The notes: a model not told the origin generated them from the letters alone. Shown: positions 1 to 13,495, counted from the first letter of the stretch. The stretch: 64,000 nt of DNA from Episyrphus balteatus (GCF_945859705.1 NC_079135.1:20896501-20960500), one strand, 5' to 3'. Numbers and translations: made by a program.

Positions 1-3000
1 ACCAGTGGATTTGCCAAACCGCAAGCCTTATACAATTTCTAGGATCAACCAATTTTTCTTTTCCAATTTTCACGCTTATCAATGTGGAGCTCGAAATTTC
101 TTCGTGATTTCCAATAACACAAAAAAATACAAATCTCTTAGCTCCATATGCTTTCAGTACATACAAAAAGCAACTGAACCACAGGATTAAAGAACTCTCC
201 TTGTACCAGGATCAAAAAAACTAGAAAAGAAATTAATCTGAAATCCCACTAAAAACCGGATCATCCATTTCTTTCCCATTTCATCTCCCATTTGACAGCC
301 CTTTTATTTTTTAGGACTCTGAATGATTGCACAATTGACAGTTGGCAAAACAAAAAAGTCGCACAAGAAAAGTGCAACAATAGCAATTGCACGGAATAAC
401 TTAATGCCATTTCGGCATTGATTTTCGGGGTTCATGATGAGAATGTGAGTGAAACTGTTTCACATTTTCAAATAAAATATATAGCCTGTAGGTGATTCTT
501 TGTTTAGATCAGAGATGGGTATTGGGGAAGAAAAAAATCTATCATCTTCCCAGATTCAGAGCTCAGTGCAGATCAGGATTATAGACATAGTTCACTCGGT
601 GATTTTTTTACGGTTTTTTATTTCTTATTTTTCAATTTTCTTTCTTCTTTTTGTTTAGCGTGTAATTCGTATTTAATTTCTTTTTAATTGGGTGGTCTTC
701 ATTACTCTCAAGGACCATCGAGGCAAAGTGTGTATCGTTGCGTTGATTGCCAGAGTATCATTCTTTAGAGTTTTTCAAAATGAAATTATTAAAAAAAAAT
801 ATTCAAAGAAGAAAGGCTGAAAAAAAATCATCTTTAATAGTCAAGTGGTTCAAAAATATCATCATCGATCGTTAAGAAAGAAAAAGATCGCTCCTCTCGC
901 CAGACACATGGGCGACAGCCACTTGGATATTATTATTGACGATGCCCTTTTTCTTTTCCAATTTAGGAACCCTCTTCGAGTGGCCGCAATTATATCGGGA
1001 TGAATGAATATAATATTTGAAGGACGGACGCTGATTCCATTATGGAAATGAAATATAGATTTTTTGATGTGATCGTATTACTATGGAGAGCAGAGCAGAG
1101 TAGACGTGCTATGCTTGAATTCGTTCCGAAGGCGCAAAGTAGGTCGTTTTCCGGTTTTACGGTCAATTCGGATACGTAATTTGATAAGGAGGCTGGTTAC
1201 TTATAGGCATTTTGTTTTGTGGATATAAGTAGTTGACATAAAATTTTAACGCGTGATTAGATATAGCATATTTTTTTTAGAGTTTCCGCTGCCGTTATAA
1301 TATCGTTTTATAGATTTTTTGTAACACTTGCACGGCAACTTTAGTTAGCTCTTCTTGTTTCTCTTAATCATGAAAATTCTGTCTTGTTCTTTTTATATTG
1401 CTGTAAAGTTTGGTTTTATTGCGAGTTACACGAATAGTTATCAACTTTGACAGTTTTGTGTGGTAGGATTTGGTAACGTTTTTTTACAAATTCAATTAAA
1501 AAAAAATATCCCTTCAGAAAATGAGAAACAAAATTATTTTCCTCTACTCCCATGCAATTTTTACTTGGTTTAGTCATTGGATTTATTTATTTTTTTTGAA
1601 AATTGTTGGAGTCATTTTTATTTCTTGATAATGTTCTAGGTATTTATTCAAATTTTTCATGATCGTAATGCCATGCCTCATTATTATCGCGAGTTCGATT
1701 TCTTTACGAATTCTAAGCTTCTCGTACAGTACCTACATTAAGGTGGATCGTTTTTGGGTTTTTTTTCGAATTTCAAATGGTAATAGCGCGGAAAAGTTGT
1801 GAATGGTGAAAACTAAGAATAGGTTAAAATATAATCAAAATCAGTTAATATCTTCTGCCTCCGCATCGGCTCAAGGCTTAAAAAACATTTAAAAAATTGT
1901 ATTTTTACAAAAAAAATTAACCACCCTAACATCTTTTTTTTTTTAATAAAATAGACAACTCTTATTTAAGCTAAATATTAAGTAAACAAAAATTGTTCAA
2001 ATTGGGTAAGGACTTTTGGTCGCACAGCGGTCTGAAAATTGTCGAAATATGGCAAAATTCCTATTTTTACGAATTTTGTTTTAAATTGTTATAGACTATT
2101 TGGTGAATTATTATTTTTACCAAATTTGAAGTAAAAATGAAGTTGACACAGTCAGTGAATGCTATGAACTCGTTAAAGATTTAAAAATGTGTCGGTTCAA
2201 GAGGAATTTGGCTATTTATCATTCTTCTCGCCGCACAGTGGTGCATTTGGTGCTTTATGGCGTCTAAAATCATTTACACGGCCATTTCTTGACGAAAATT
2301 CATGAAATTTATGACACTGAAGCATATAAGTATGAGAAATACGAAAAATCTTCAAACTTTTATAACTTTATAATAAAATTTACATAACTTTAATATTACA
2401 TACTCGTTTTTAGATAATTTTTACCTGGAAATCGTTTGTTTTTCAGACTCAAGAGTAGGTACCTACATAGATTAAATAGAATGTATTGTAGGTTTATTTA
2501 ACTGATCATTAAATTTATTACTTGTGTGTAAAATCTTGTCAATTTTTATCTTAAGAAGTCTGTAGAAATGGGTGTTTTAAGTGTAGGACAAGTAACTACC
2601 TTTAATTTTAATTTTGTATCTGTTAAAATATAAAATAATAGCACTGTACAAAAAATCAATACATTTTTGAAGATTTTAGTTGCACTGATCTAACTATCAC
2701 TATCACAAACTTTCCACATTATTCGAAAATAATATGAATAATTGAGTTTATTTTTCACTTAGCGCTCTTTTGCATGGATACATTCAAAGCAAAAATGAGA
2801 AAAATGTTGGTTTATCGCTGTTTTGTACTAATAAAAATTAAATTTTTTAATTTTCTTAAGTAAGTTTTTTTGGAATGTTTCTATCTTGCATAGATTTTTT
2901 TTCAAAATGAAAATTATTTATGGGACTATTTTGGATTTATCTCTTTCTAGCATTGAAATTGCTTAAGCTGTCAAGTGATTATTCTGTGTTATTTCTGTTT

Positions 3001-3960
3001 TACACTGAAATTAAGGAAAGTGTTTGACATGCAATATAGTAAAAATTGGATAAAAACAGTCATTATCTTTCGAATTTTGCGTTCATGTAAACGACCAGTC
3101 CCTCAAAGTGAAGATAATTTAAAAAGCTACATTTCCTCATCATTCTTAAAATTGTTATTTTTTGGCTCATCGCTTTTTTGCACTGAGGATGTCATTTATT
3201 TTATTTAATCAAAACCGTTAGAGCCGTTTTTGAGACAAATAACTTTTTCCATTTTAGTCGCATTTTCTATTTTCTATTTCATCGCATTTTCTATAATCAT
3301 AATGCCATGTCTGATCACGAGTTTGACTTTCTTAAGATCCTTAAACAATAAACATGTTCTCTAGCAAGTAAAACGCTTCTGATTTTTGTAAGAGGCTGTA
3401 AATCTAGTTTACTCCACTCCAATCTATTCGACTTTGTAAAAGTAAACTGTAACTGACTAAAATAAACTAATTGTAATGTATCTTGTTACCTACATCGATT
3501 AAAGTTTTTTTTGCCTAAACTACACATAGATTTACCTAATTTACATATTACATTTACTATTTACAACAGCTCATCATTACCTACTATGTTGAAGACATAA
3601 AGCTCAAATACATGCTGTTACAATTGTTTAATCATATCGGAAACCCATTACCAAAAACAAAAGTCATGCAAAACCAGTTACATAAATAGCACTAGCCGAC
3701 TGAATGGCTAGCATTCTTTTTTTAGTTCAGAAGTCTACATCTCATTATAACCGTATTTGACTTATTTATTCCACCAATGTGAATTTAATGAATGTGGTAA
3801 TGAATTGAATTAAACAAACACCCACTCATTATGCACCGCACCATTCCATTCAGACTATTGTGCTCACAATCGAAAGTACGCGTTATGAGGATATGTGACT
3901 AAAATTAATTAAAAAAACGATTTTTATTGTTTTTAAAGCATAGGTACTCGTCAAAGCAAG
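1..3960. other. Intergenic, no gene recognised
   Basis: AT-rich DNA with many short A and T runs. The longest open frames are under 80 codons, carry no recognisable domain and lie in low-complexity sequence. A somewhat more complex patch lies at about 880-1160. Around 3190-3250 there is a phrase resembling 'AAAACCGTTAGAGCCGTTTT', a recurrent core of the Helentron-like repeats found later in the window, so part of this stretch is probably old transposon sequence. I see no splice-supported exon here. Confidence 0.6.
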
Positions 3961-4004
3961 CTCAAACAGCTGATGAACGAATTAAGTTTAGTTTTTTATT
4001 TTGA

Positions 4005-4048
4005 TATAAAAGTTATCCGCATCGGAATTGAAAAATCACATCTCACAT
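4005..4048 (+). promoter_or_regulatory. Core promoter of the cuticle-like gene
   Basis: A TATAAAAG box sits at 4005-4012. Two TCACAT initiator-like sites follow at 4036-4041 and 4043-4048. The first puts the start near A4038, 33 bases after the first T of the box, which fits an RNA polymerase II TATA promoter. The predicted 5' leader of about 68 bases runs to the ATG at 4106 without an upstream ATG. Strong TATA promoters are typical of highly expressed insect cuticle and secretory genes. Confidence 0.75.
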
Positions 4049-4105
4049 TCACTTCTTCCGAGAAAGAGCTCCAGATCGAAAAATAAAAAGAAATAATCTA
4101 TCAAA

Positions 4106-4574
4106 ATGTTCAAATTTGTAAGTCAAGTAAAAATACCTTTTTCTAACCTTTTGGATATAAAGATTTAATTGTGTTTTTGGTTTCTTTTTTCAGACCGTTC
4201 TTTGTTTAATGGCTGTATTTGCTTCCGCTATCGCTGCTCCTGGACTAGTTTCTCCACTTGCTGCATACGGTGCATCTCCTTATGCTACCCAAATCGGATA
4301 TGGCGCTCCATATGTTGCACCATACGCTTCCAGCTACAACGCCCATCAAATCGACCATGCTGTAGCTTATCCAGCTTACCAATATGCTTCGGCTGGTTAT
4401 GCTGCACCTGGAGCCTATGCCGGTCAACAAGCTGCATATGCAACTCTTCCAGCAGCTTATGCTGCTAGTCCCGCTGGATATGCGGCTGCACCAGCTGGAT
4501 ATCCATTCCCAGCAGCTTATGCTTCTCATCCTGGCTATGCAGCTTCACCATACGCATCAGCTTTATATAAGTAA
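4106..4574 (+). CDS. Secreted Ala/Tyr-rich cuticular-type protein, two exons
   Basis: Exon 1 (4106-4117) encodes only MFKF and ends at a consensus GTAAGT donor. The intron is 4118-4193, with a pyrimidine-rich CAG acceptor, and exon 2 (4194-4574) runs to TAA. The 130-residue product starts with MFKFTVLCLMAVFASAIAA, a clear signal peptide with likely cleavage after residue 19. The mature part is low-complexity: the whole protein has about 41 Ala and 19 Tyr, with recurring AAY, PAAYA and PAGYA phrases. There are no cysteines after the signal and no Rebers-Riddiford chitin-binding consensus. A first exon ending inside the signal peptide is the usual layout of insect cuticle protein genes. By family knowledge such low-complexity proteins are secreted into the exoskeletal matrix; that role is inferred here from composition. 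A silk, eggshell or peritrophic structural protein is an alternative. The start at 4209 seen in an unspliced reading would lose the signal peptide and is not the real start. Confidence 0.85.
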
Positions 4575-4579
4575 ATTTA

Positions 4580-4585
4580 AATAAA
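4580..4585 (+). terminator. Poly(A) signal of the cuticle-like gene
   Basis: A canonical AATAAA begins six bases after the TAA stop. This predicts a very short 3' UTR, as often seen in small, highly expressed insect structural genes. Confidence 0.6.
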
Positions 4586-4865
4586 AATTAACTAATTTAT
4601 TTTAAACAAAATTCGATAGTCTTTTCATTTCGTTCCAAAGAGATACAAATCACGGCAAAGTGACAAACAATTGGTACTTTGCTATTTTTTTTTTTTTAGT
4701 TTTGGCGGTGTAAAAAAAGTGCAGTTGTTTTAAAAACTTTAAAATGCTCCACTGAAATCTATCTAAAATCGACTTTTGCCACTTCGCACAATGCAAAATC
4801 TTTCTGTCAGCGAAAACCGAAAGTATTTATGGAAGATACACCTAATAACCTAAGGAGATTTGCAA

Positions 4866-4890
4866 GAGTAGGGAATTCGATTCCCTACTC
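4866..4890. repeat. Perfect 11-bp hairpin
   Basis: GAGTAGGGAAT and its exact reverse complement are separated by TCG. The centre (GGGAATTCGATTCCC) resembles a tRNA T-arm/B box, so a worn tRNA-derived fragment is possible, but no A box was found at the right distance. It lies about 290 bases downstream of the cuticle-like gene and is not a histone-type stem-loop. Confidence 0.5.
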
Positions 4891-4899
4891 GGCTTTAAT

Positions 4900-7800
4900 T
4901 GCCTGAAGCTTATAATAACTGATTCTTACAATTACTGTTACGCTGAGTAAGTGATAAAAAAATAGTAGTTATAAAAAAATACAAAATTACAAATGAGCAA
5001 AGACCAACAAATATATGAAGTTGAGAAGAAGAAAGGGTGACAAAAAGTGACATTTTTGAAAATTTTAATGTTTTTCAGCGAATAGTGTCATTATCATTAG
5101 TTTAGAAACTAGCTTTAGATGTTTTTTCTAAACCTTTCTCATACAAAAAGTTGTAAACCAAAAACTTTAAACGGCGATTACTCAAAACTACAAATAATTA
5201 AAATGCTTAAAGCCGTTTCTGAGAAAAGTAAAAATTCTAAAACAAAGGAATCTATAATAAATTAAACTGATTTCTGCATTTTTTTTTTTTGCGAAGAAGA
5301 TATCCGTCTTAAAGTAAGTGGACAAATCTTCTTAATTACTTGGATCTAAATAAAGCGTATGTAGGAAACAACAAAATTGAAAGAAAACAATATTTTTGAG
5401 TGAATATCCTTTTATTTTTATTTACCTAATATTTTAATTTCAATTGATGACAAATCACTTCATAATTCCATTTATTTCTATTAGAAATCTAAAAATGTCA
5501 TTTGAAATTTTTCATAGACCCTCAAAATTTCAAGTTATCGTCAAAAAACAGTTTTTCAATGTTTTCAGATTTCAACGATTTTTTACTCAGCCATTTTTCG
5601 GTCAATATCAGATTTTTTTACAGTTCTAAACAGAGAAGTAATTGTTCTTTTTGAAAATATTTTTGTATTATGCTCAAGCACCAAATTGGGTGTAGATTTT
5701 ATGGGCTGAATCTCAAAGTACAAGATTTTTTCACCGTTTTTAAAACACGTATTTTTGACGATTACTTGAAATTTTAAGGGTCTGCGAAAAATTTCAAGTG
5801 CCGAAATATGATGTACTCAGTTATACCTACAACATTAACATGATTTTTATTTTGTAACACAGTGTATTTCAAATTGAAGTTCTGAGTTATAAACTTTTTT
5901 AAAATACGATTCTAGCTTACAGCAGCAAAATATTGGGTAAGAATTAGCTCAATATTTTTGTAAAATTTCATTTCTGCTTATTTTGTTTTGTGAAAAATAT
6001 CTGCAACTATTTTAAGAGTCTCGTATACTGCCAAGTTTGGCAACTATACTTAAAACTAGAAAATTTTGGAGTCAAAATCGTTCCTTTTTTTTTTTTGGTA
6101 TGTTATGACTCTACTAACTGGCATGGATCATAACCATATGAGTAACCTTCAAATTAATGTAAGCAAGGATAGGTACTTCAAAATGAGAAACAAAAACAAT
6201 ATTTTTATCCCATGATGAAAAATATTTTAGAAAATCGTTAAAAAATGCATTTATGTTCAATTTAATTCAATATACCTAAATGTTAAAATTCTACAGCTCC
6301 AACCTCGAAAATTCCATAAATCTATACAAAACTAAAAATTAATCTTAATCATGTTTCAATACTAATGTGTCGTGGTATAAAGCATTCCCACAGATTCACA
6401 AAATTCCAATTCAACTTTTTATGGTTTATAAAAAAAAAACCAAAGAATTTGTATTCACATGGGAATAGATACCCACAGCAACAAAAAATTCTGTCAAAAC
6501 GTTTCCATATCGACAAGGCGAGCTATTTGTTCAAAGTGAGATTCTAAATATTTTGTTTATCCAAAGGATAAGCTTCTATTTTCTTTTGCTTCCCTTAATT
6601 GCCATCATGCGAATGTTCAACGAATTGAGGACTTCCCCCCATAGGAAAATTTCAAAAACGGTTTTCTATTTGCTTCGTATAAACTCGCGTCACTTCAGGA
6701 GGGCACTTAATTTTTTAAGTTTTAAAATAAATTTGTTCAGGACCGTTGTTGTGGTTGTGGTCGTGTGCATCATGTTAAAAGTTAATTATAAATAAAATAT
6801 TGATTTAGAAAATGATGTGTTTGTTCCATGGGATTAGTAACAGGATTCGAACAAGTGGGCATCATGAGAATGAACTGTCATCTATGAAACTAGGTGGAAG
6901 ATTGATGTGAATTTTTTTAAAAGTGAGTGATAAATTCCTTATTTAAAAGTTCTTTGACCTAATTTCTTGAGGTTACACCAATTTGCAAAACAGCATCATC
7001 AATATCACACTTTAGTTCGAAAATAACGCTCAATTTTCGAACATTTCACATTTGTCTGTAAACAAGCCAGCATCTTAAACATGATCCACATGTTGATGAT
7101 ACTGCTCTCGCCACCGACTCGATCCCATCGCAATGGCACTCCTCTGCGTTTAATTTATTGTTAAACCGATGACCAAAATATATGCCCGGGTGCTATATCC
7201 CCATCATTTTCCAACGCATTGAAGATACCTAATAAACTTAAATGAAATACACTTCTCCACTGAAAATTGGCCATTATTCGAAAATGGATTAAAAATCTTC
7301 GATATTTTCAAAAATCACATGCATCTCTCGTTTTGATATCAGAAAAAAACACACGTTGAATCTCTAGAATTCTATGAATTCGGTGATGGGGGCGAAATGA
7401 GAGAGAGAAGAAAAGTAGGTATTTGTTTATGCAATTGCACAGAGTTCGAGCACCATCATCATCCACCCCGTTCATTCAAAGATAGATAGCTTCTATAGCA
7501 TCAGGTTTTGGGAGAAAGAGTCTTGGATAATATTCAAAGGAGAGCACTCTCGGCGAGGCCCATAAATCAACTAAGTAAACAGGAAACTCATCAACATCAT
7601 CGCACCGTCATCGGTGTGTTTCGAGTATAATTTGGAATTCAAATTCGACCAAAAGGAAGGAATGCTTCATTGCCCATCTTCATCAAACCCTGCCTCGTCT
7701 GAATGCCTATAAGCTTATGGTTATGAATCTAATTAGGAAGAACTTTAAACGGGTTTTCTTAGGAAGAGCATTTCTCTCTCTCTGTAGCGTGTTTCTGCTT

Positions 7801-10800
7801 GAAGAATAATCAGCAGCTCCCCAACAGACGTTCTGTCGGCACTTTCTGGGAAAATTGTCTTAATCAATTGTTAGACAAAAGGTGTAGGCACTCTCGCACA
7901 CCGACCGTTTTGGAACAAGATGGTGCATCATCTTCGTTTCTATACTAGAAGATAAACGATGCTTTATTATCCAAATTCGCTAGAATCATCACGGCAGCAG
8001 TAGCATCTGTTTGTTATGCGAGTCTAATGGGGGAAGTATTCTGTAAAATGTAAACAAAATGAAGTTTTGTTATATTCACTCAATGCTCTCGAAATGGAAA
8101 CACTATAGATGAGAGGTAGGTTAGGGAGAATTTCAGTCTTGACGCATAACAATTACCCATCGTCATTTTCGAATTTTCCCTTGACTAACTTTTACAATAT
8201 AAGTCTTCTTCATACAAAATTTCAATTTAAGCTACTGGCGAGAGTCAAGGAGGTGGTTTTAGGTATAAGGTTTACCGAAGGGCTATTATAAGGGTGATGA
8301 TTTTTATAAAATATTTGCAACCCTATTCTATTTAAATAGAAGCTGTTTTGTTTCACAACGTTGGTCGTCGAGGGGTTGATTGGCCTGTTCATTTTCGGAG
8401 GGTTTCGTATATTGTTGGGCGCCATTTTTACACTACCAAAATGTTCTATGTCGGTTAAATAAACAATATGGACTAAAGAGCATTCCCCCTGTGGTTATAA
8501 CAAAAGTGGGAAATATTGTATTATTTGCTTGTTTCCCTTTTAAAATTGTCTCGCAAATGTTACTAAGCAAGGACGAGCGTTGGTCGACGGCGTGGCTTAT
8601 TTGATTGACATTTTGGGTGTGTTGTTTTAAGGTTTTGCCTTGTCAGTTTTGTAAAGTACTTTGCCTTAGAGATAAAAAAAAAGTAGGTAGAAAATAAATA
8701 GCTAAATAGAGATAATAATTGCGAAAGGTAATAAGGGATACAACGAAACAACTGCCAGTTCTCAAAGAAGAATGAAAGTATTTGTTTTTTTGGTTTGAAG
8801 TTGTAAGTTAAAGCATTTTTAGTTTAGTTGGCTTATCCATCCAAGTTTGAAGCGAGAACTCTTAAAATATGTATGTGTTATTTTAGCAACTGGGTAAATT
8901 TAAAATAAGTGACTTTAAAGAGAAAACTATAAACCTTCAATACCAGTAAATATAAGAACTCCTTAAACTAAAGCCTGGAAAAATCTGCTAGTCTGAAGTT
9001 TTCCAAGCTAAATCAACACACGATTCTATTCAGAAACAGACATTTCCCTAATTTAATTTAATAAGTCATCACTTTCTTATAGAGCTTGATTAATCAAAAG
9101 TTAACTATAAATTGCTTTGCTAAGTGTTGTGTAGGTACTAGCTTTCCAAAAGATTAATTAAAAAATTATTTGAAGATACAATTTTACCATTAACTCAGTA
9201 ATAATATCCGTGGAATGAGTGATTACGCACAGAGCCGGTGAAGAAAGTTAAGAATTGTTTTGGATGTGTAATGAAACTGGTTTGGTATTAGTTTAAAAGA
9301 AGTCTTAAAGAGTGTTCAAGTCGAGTCGGTTGCAAAATACATTTATGTATCATGGAATTTGAAAATTGATGTGACATAGTAGTTTTAAAAAACAATCACG
9401 GATAATCCAAATGACAATTTAAAATTTTTGGTGTTAGCATTTTCTTTTTTGTATATTCTATATGGCTCTCTCCAGAAATAGTTTTCGTACAGAACTTATA
9501 ACTTCGAAACAGCTTCCTTAAAATTGTTTAAATACGTTAAAGAAGTCTTATCCTGCATAAGGCTTCTTTTAAGTTTAAGAAGAATAATGTAAAACATCTA
9601 TATCTATAACTTATATAACTTTCTCCATTCATCTCTAGCGAAGTTTTACTGGACTTAAAATAAAGCTATTTGAAATGTTTCAAACAAAAATCTTCTTGAT
9701 AGAGCAGTCGCAAGGAGTTTTTCTAAATATACACAGTACCTACACATTTTCTATATATACATACATACAATACACCTCACAATGGCTCACTACTTTTCAC
9801 ATAAAATTATTAATTCAAAAATTATTTAAGTGTCTAGATTTAGCATCAATTTTTTTTTTTTTTTTTTTTTCTGAAAACCAAATTGTTTCAATCCTACGCG
9901 CCGTCATCATCATAATTTCCAAGCAATCATGCTAATCATCGCCATCATCATCATCATCAATGTGCAGGGTTTATTGTTATTTTCGTTCGCATTAATATTT
10001 TTCTATCTTTTATTGTTATTCCAACTAAGAACTTGGAATGAAGATATACAAATGAGAATGATATAGTAATATGTTGTGTGAAGTGAGGAGACTATTTTGA
10101 TTGAAGGCAAGAGCATATATTATTAGATGCTTATTGGGAGCTGTTAATTTATGTACCAGTGAAGTTTTGACAGCTTTCGCACCTTCTTAATCATTGGCGG
10201 TGGCCTTTGCGTCGGTTGCTTAACAATGTGTTGAATGCTAATTGTCAGTTTTATAGATTTTATGCTGACCCGACATATGCTTCGCTTACCATCACCCACT
10301 TTACGACTGGGCTTAGGATAGACCCGGCAAACTATCTGACAGAAGTATTTTGACAGTCAAATATAATTTACCATACAAATGGAACAGAACCAGAGTGCAC
10401 ATGAAACACATGTTAACATCGTTATTTCAGCAAAGCATCCAGCTAGCTACTGTTTGAGATGAAACATCTTGGTAACTCGACTGTCTGTCGAGTTTGGCAT
10501 TATTCCTCCAAACTCTCGACTCGACGCCTAAACGTCATCTTAACAATTCTTGTCTATTAGTTGTGTTGGAATTTTTGTTTGTTTGTTTTTGAATAGTCAA
10601 CTATTTTCCTCAACTTAATGGGAAGAATGAAAAAAAAAGGGAGTATGATGAAGATGGAGAAGAATATGGAGGAGTACAAATGGAAAAAGTAGGCATATAT
10701 ATATCTTCACGATGCGAGGCGTTTTGATTGCATTTGACAGCTACAGCATCTCGACAATATGTCAAATTAGGGAGAGTGTTATGGCGACGTATTTGGTTAA

Positions 10801-11460
10801 CCCGAATTTTTTTTTTAACAGCCAACAAATTGTTGTGTGTGTGTTTTTAAATGTTTTTTCAGACTTTTATGTACACTGTACAGTCTACAAAGACGAATGG
10901 GGATAAGTAAAATTATATATGTGTAAAGGCATGCGGATAATGTGATGGATTTCAACCTGAAAGACCTTAAATGAGTGTGATATGGAGTTGTGTTCTGTGG
11001 TGTTTTGCTTTGACTTATTCTTTTAGGAAATCGATATTCCAGATGGGAAATGTATGAAACAGGCAATACGGAAGTATGACATGGCTGTCTTTTTGACTTG
11101 CCATACAAATTTAATGAGCTCAGTAATTGAAACGTGATTGATGACATGGAGAAAGGAATTTTTGGGAAGTTTTTTTTTTCGATTCAATGAAAACAAATTA
11201 TTTGGATAATGTAGGTAGGTTTCTAGGTATTTATAAAAAAACACTTTAGCGGTCAAAATAATTGAGGTGGAAAATTTTAATATCCGAATTATGCAGGTTC
11301 TTCTGTCGGTTGAGATATCGTGGGGTCTTTCCGAAATAAAACACTCTGACACCACAGAATAATTAGTAGTTTTATTGAACAATTGAAGATTAATAAAATA
11401 ACAAAGTCTGGAACTACATACTTCTATTGAAAGAGTATTACTATGAAACAAATTTTTTTG
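4900..11460. other. Intergenic, with a more complex patch at 7.0-8.05 kb
   Basis: No gene is supported. Open frames are short and lie in low-complexity DNA. From about 7000 to 8050 the sequence is less AT-rich and free of homopolymers, with no coding bias I can see, so it could be regulatory. There is a 21-base T run at 9850-9870, followed by ATC/CAT-rich simple sequence to about 9960. The stretch 10140-10560 is again of ordinary complexity without a recognisable exon. Confidence 0.5.
5261..5337. repeat. Short interspersed repeat, copy 1
   Basis: Shares 'TTTCTGCAT', a T run, 'TCCGTCTTA' and 'GACAAATCTTCTTAATT' in the same order with 35921-35999. Both copies contain inverted AAGAAGAT/ATCTTCTT-like segments, suggesting a small non-autonomous element with imperfect dyad symmetry. 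Confidence 0.5.
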
Positions 11461-11469
11461 AAAATCATT

Positions 11470-11855
11470 ATTAACGGTACCTGCCATAGGACCGCGTTTT
11501 TCAAATCGGATTTTCTGGAAAACTGCTTATTGTATTTCAACGAAATTTTTTATACAAAAGCATTTATATACTTTAAATATAAGCCAAAAATAAAATTTTT
11601 GAAAAAAATAATTTTTGGATTTAAAAAAAAAATTTTAAAATTTTTTTTTGAAAAATAAAATTTTCGAAAACGGGACATTGAATTTTTTTGAAATTTTGTT
11701 TTTAGATGTTGATTAGTGATTTCTACAAAATGGCATACCAATTTTATTTTAAAACTTTTTTTGTCAAAAAATTATTTATAAAAAATTAGTTTTTTTAAAA
11801 ACGGCTCTAACGATTTTGAAATTTTTTTTCTAAAAATGCACCTTAATATATACCT
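11470..11855 (+). repeat. Internal fragment of Helentron/mini-me-like repeat
   Basis: Matches the interior of the elements at 13818-14746 and 16604-17616: 'AACGGTACCTGCCATA', then long A/T runs, then 'AAAACGGCTCTAACGATTTT'. It lacks the GTCY microsatellite, the 5' end and the 3' hairpin, so it is a broken copy. Confidence 0.6.
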
Positions 11856-12322
11856 TAAAGTTGTTACCTCGCGCTTGCGGACCTTATAAGAAGTATAAAT
11901 ATGTAAAAACTACAAACGAAAACAGCAAAAATAATAAAAATCTGATAAAAAAAAAGTAGTCTTCCTATTTTTCAAATATCTCGAAAACTAGATGGCATAG
12001 GAACATATGGATTTCAGCATTTGATAAGGAATTAATTTAGGCAGTTTATTTTATTAGAACATTTTGTATTTAGATCCACAGCGTTTACACAAATAATTAT
12101 TAAAATATTATAATATTCAATGTAATTTTTTAAACTTTTTTTTCACAAATTTTGACTTTGAAATCAATTATTTCAAAAACTATTGATTGCAATGACTTGA
12201 TTTAAAAATTATAATTAAGTGTACAATTCTGGCTTTTGAAAAAAGTATTATTTGTTGCTGTAAGTGTTGCCGTAGTTTTTTAATATTTTTTTGTTTTGTT
12301 TTGAGTCATTTTTTTGAAAATT

Positions 12323-12602
12323 GTGTCTGGCAAGGTGTTGCAACCATCAAAACTGTCTGGCTCTTGAGGTAACATCTTTTCATAGGTTCCCAAACAACAT
12401 ATATAAAATTTAGCTGGTATACTATGACGAAAGTAGGGTCCTAATTTTTGCAGGTTTAGGGGTGTCTGGCAGGGGGAAACAACCGTCATAGGTGTCTGGC
12501 AATGGACGACTAGACTTCTGAAGTTATCATTAAGAAAATATAAAAAAAATGAAGCGGTATACTTTGACGAAAGTAAGGTCCTATTTTTTACACCTTTAGT
12601 AC
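12323..12602 (+). repeat. Two-copy tandem duplication, about 139-bp unit
   Basis: TGTCTGGC occurs as pairs 30 bases apart at 12324/12354 and again at 12463/12493, about 139 bases later. The downstream phrase 'GGTATACTaTGACGAAAGTA' is likewise repeated near 12416 and 12556. The units have diverged. No open frame spans both. Confidence 0.65.
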
Positions 12603-12814
12603 CGCTTACCTGCCAAAGCAACCACAACTCAGAACTAAAAAGTCCCTGGTCGTTCTTACCTCTATGGGGGGTATGCACAGACAAACTTTCATCTGGTATG
12701 AATTTTATTTTTTTATTTGTTTTTTTGTTTTTTTTTTGTTTTTATACATATTTGTATACCTACATTTTTCAAGTTTCTATATAAAAAGTATTAAAAACTT
12801 AAGCAACTTGAACT

Positions 12815-12855
12815 CTAAGAGCAAGTTTGTGCGACCCAGTCGTGCATTTTATTTT
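12815..12855 (+). repeat. Helentron-like 3' end fragment
   Basis: Only the terminal hairpin region is present: 'AAGAGCAAG', then GTGCGACCCAGTCGTGC, then ATTTTATT. Elsewhere this is the 3' end of the full elements. It could be a truncated insertion or the end of the degraded copy that starts near 11470. Confidence 0.6.
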
Positions 12856-13454
12856 TAATGTTTATGAACATAAAACTAAAGCTGTCACATCCAAGCGGTT
12901 GAGTTAACAAATGGCCGCTGATATTTTATGCTGGCATTAAAATTTCATCAAAATTTTTAATCATACATCGTTGTTATAACCAATGTTAGTATTAATAAGA
13001 TAAAAACTAATTCTTTCTGATTTAACAATTTATTTATCAGTTTATTACGTACAAATTGCATCACGTGCTTGTCGAAGTTGAAAGAACAAATTAAATACAT
13101 ATAACTCAAAACTTTGTTGTATCGGTTTTTATAAAATTTAAATTTGATATTCCTATTAAAAAAAAAAAAAAAAAAACAAATTTAAAAAAAAGAAAGTCTC
13201 AATAAACTTAAATTGAATTGTTATTACCTACTTTGACATTTTCCATGTCAACAGAGTTATTATATCATCATTAAAATCATTTTTTTAAACCAACCATAAG
13301 TTTTTGTTAGCACGTTAACAGATGTTGCATCAATTAAAAAATTAAAAAAAAGTTGGATCACTGTGGCGTATGTGGAACATTTTTTTTACAAAATTTTCTT
13401 TTATTTTTTTTTACGTATTTCCTACAAATAAACTAACAATATAGTGTTTTGAAC

Positions 13455-13495
13455 TGCAAGAGCAAGTACGTGCGACCCAGTCGTGCATTTTATTT
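13455..13495 (+). repeat. Helentron-like 3' end fragment
   Basis: A second isolated copy of the terminal segment, with 'AGAGCAAGTACGTGCGAC' followed by CCAGTCGTGCATTTTATT. It lies just upstream of a MITE fragment and of a complete family member. Confidence 0.6.

Noticed and set aside
5..190. 61-codon open frame at the left edge
   Set aside because: No domain, no splice signals and no promoter; composition is that of the surrounding AT-rich DNA.
4169..4584. Other-frame open frames over the cuticle-like gene
   Set aside because: They are shadows of the repetitive Ala/Tyr coding sequence; only the spliced frame has a signal peptide.
6841..6900. Possible tRNA on the minus strand (GTTCGAATCCTG)
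   Set aside because: Only the B-box-like 11-mer is present; no A box or cloverleaf can be formed upstream.
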